A stretch of DNA of 5,464 nucleotides. Origin: Bacillota bacterium. Its GTDB lineage: Bacteria; Bacillota; Desulfitobacteriia; Desulfitobacteriales; Desulfitobacteriaceae. The stretch covers positions 1-5,464 of the forward strand of contig JAJZSC010000260.1 of NCBI GenBank assembly GCA_021849995.1, in the 5' to 3' direction. Below, piece by piece: positions 4,306-5,464 of this stretch; the stretch's first letter is position 1; every line of letters starts with the position of its first letter. Position numbers and translations under genes: made by a program. The notes under the pieces are model-generated. The model worked only from the letters and a program-made list of their open reading frames with translations. It ran no database searches and had not been told where the DNA came from.

Positions 4306-5460
4306 ATGATTCGCAATCTGATTCGCGGTATCATCACTTTGTTATTTGGCGGACTAGGTTTTTATCTTGATTATTTATTACTTAGGCTAAATATACTTGA
4401 AGCTCTAGGCTGGAAGTTATCACCTGTGTGGACTTATATTGCCATGGTTATTCTTTTTGCTATACTTGGCTTTCTAGTAGCTCCATCCGGTATCAACGGG
4501 TTCTTGGCTCTTGTGCGTTGGCTAGACACACGTCTGACTAAGATTCCAACAAATGAGCTGATGGGCGGGGCACTTGGTGTCATAATAGGACTTATTATTT
4601 CTTCTTTGTTTAGTAGTTCGTTCTCCAGTATCCCATTCTTTGGGCCGGTTCTTTCAGTTTTGATCAGTGTCTTACTCGGCTATCTGGGATTGATTCTAGG
4701 AGTTAGGCGAAAAGAAGATTTCCTTAGTTTTTTTAGCTTCTTACCTAGATTTAAATCTGACAAACCAGAGAAGAATAAGGAAAAAACCGGTAAACCAGCC
4801 GAGCAATCACCAAATTATAAAATTCTAGATACAAGTGTAATCATAGATGGCCGAATTGCAGATATTGTCCAAACAGGCTTTATCGAGGGAACTCTTTTAA
4901 TACCTGGTTTCGTATTAGAAGAGCTTAGACATATCGCTGATTCTTCCGATTTACTTAAACGTAATCGAGGACGCCGCGGTTTGGACATTTTAAACCAGAT
5001 ATCTAAGGAATCAATAATTAAAGTAAAGATTCATGAACAAGACTTTGAAGATATCCTCGAGGTAGATAGCAAGCTTGTACGTCTGGGCCAGGTACTCAGC
5101 TCGCCAGTTCTAACCAATGATTATAATCTAAACAAAGTGGCAGAGCTGCAAGGGGTTAAGGTCTTAAACATCAACGAACTTGCTAATGCCATAAAACCAG
5201 TTGTACTACCAGGTGAGGAAATGATTGTCCAAGTAATGAAAGAAGGAAAAGAATCTGGACAAGGGGTAGCTTACCTTGATGATGGGACTATGATAGTGGT
5301 AGACACAGGTAGGAGATATATTGGTCAGCACATCTCTGTGCTAGTGACAAGTGTTTTGCAAACTGCTGCCGGGCGCATGATTTTTGCTAAACCAAAGGGT
5401 GCTATGGAAAAAAAGACGATTGGGCTTCCTTCGACTGATGAGGTGACCGCTCTTGGGTAA
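4306..5460 (+). CDS. yacL: Membrane-anchored PIN-TRAM domain protein, YacL family
   Basis: The 384-residue product belongs to the YacL family: a membrane anchor, a PIN nuclease-like domain and a TRAM RNA-binding domain, with length close to family norm. Four hydrophobic segments (about 8-28, 41-60, 84-104 and 110-132) are followed by a basic, Lys/Pro-rich linker (134-170). The PIN domain (about 172-292) starts with ILDTSVIIDGRIADI. Its acidic residues are present: Asp175, Glu205/Glu206 in VLEELRHIAD, Asp254 in EVDSKLVRLG and Asp272 in TNDYNLNKVAEL. The TRAM domain (about 300-362) runs from LPGEEMIVQV to GRMIFAKP. PIN domains are metal-dependent RNases, so a membrane-bound RNA-cleaving or RNA-binding role is plausible, but the target is unknown. 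An AGGAGG site (4293-4298) lies seven bases before ATG 4306, and the gene has its own promoter. In B. subtilis yacL precedes ispD-ispF; here only four bases remain after the stop. Confidence 0.95.
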   Translation: MIRNLIRGIITLLFGGLGFYLDYLLLRLNILEALGWKLSPVWTYIAMVILFAILGFLVAPSGINGFLALVRWLDTRLTKIPTNELMGGALGVIIGLIISSLFSSSFSSIPFFGPVLSVLISVLLGYLGLILGVRRKEDFLSFFSFLPRFKSDKPEKNKEKTGKPAEQSPNYKILDTSVIIDGRIADIVQTGFIEGTLLIPGFVLEELRHIADSSDLLKRNRGRRGLDILNQISKESIIKVKIHEQDFEDILEVDSKLVRLGQVLSSPVLTNDYNLNKVAELQGVKVLNINELANAIKPVVLPGEEMIVQVMKEGKESGQGVAYLDDGTMIVVDTGRRYIGQHISVLVTSVLQTAAGRMIFAKPKGAMEKKTIGLPSTDEVTALG

Positions 5461-5464
5461 TTGT

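Noticed and set aside
1..5464. CRISPR array, tRNA/rRNA gene, insertion sequence or phage attachment site
   Set aside because: I looked for regularly spaced repeats, cloverleaf-like sequence, transposase motifs and terminal inverted repeats and found none. The gene content is ordinary chromosomal.

Overview
The window looks like a chromosomal segment from a moderately AT-rich, low-GC Gram-positive bacterium. A Peptococcaceae/Desulfitobacteriaceae-type clostridium (Desulfosporosinus or Desulfitobacterium-like) is my best guess. The reasons are the strong AGGAGG ribosome binding sites, the consensus SigA-type promoters, the CdnL/CarD plus PIN-TRAM gene pair, and the small Cys-rich protein family that I associate with that group. 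The genus is an inference; no rRNA or other marker gene is present.

Left part (1-2983, + strand): the end of a tripartite tricarboxylate transporter (TTT) operon in the order tctC-tctB-tctA. TctC is the extracytoplasmic solute-binding protein and is cut by the left window edge. TctB is the small membrane subunit and TctA the large membrane subunit. Together they should import a carboxylate, probably driven by an ion gradient. A strong hairpin lies between tctC and tctB. It has no T-tract, so it may set the excess of binding protein over membrane subunits. Three imperfect 14-bp tandem repeats follow the tctA stop, and then a bidirectional intrinsic terminator.

Middle (3099-3559): an AT-rich spacer, then a 130-residue protein of unknown function on the minus strand, with a CxC plus CxxC cysteine pattern. 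It converges on tctA and shares its terminator.

Right part (3560-5464): a compact divergent regulatory region of about 180 bp holds one promoter for the minus-strand gene and two tandem, near-consensus promoters for carD, both with extended -10 elements. A perfect 9-bp inverted repeat overlaps the minus-strand -35. carD (CdnL-type RNA polymerase-binding regulator) is followed by its own-promoter neighbour, a membrane-anchored PIN-TRAM protein (YacL family). In related genomes that gene lies just before ispD-ispF, which would be beyond the right edge.

Nothing here is a clear-cut new system. The best leads are the uncharacterised Cys-rich protein divergent from carD, the shared operator-like region between them, and the tctC/tctB intercistronic hairpin.
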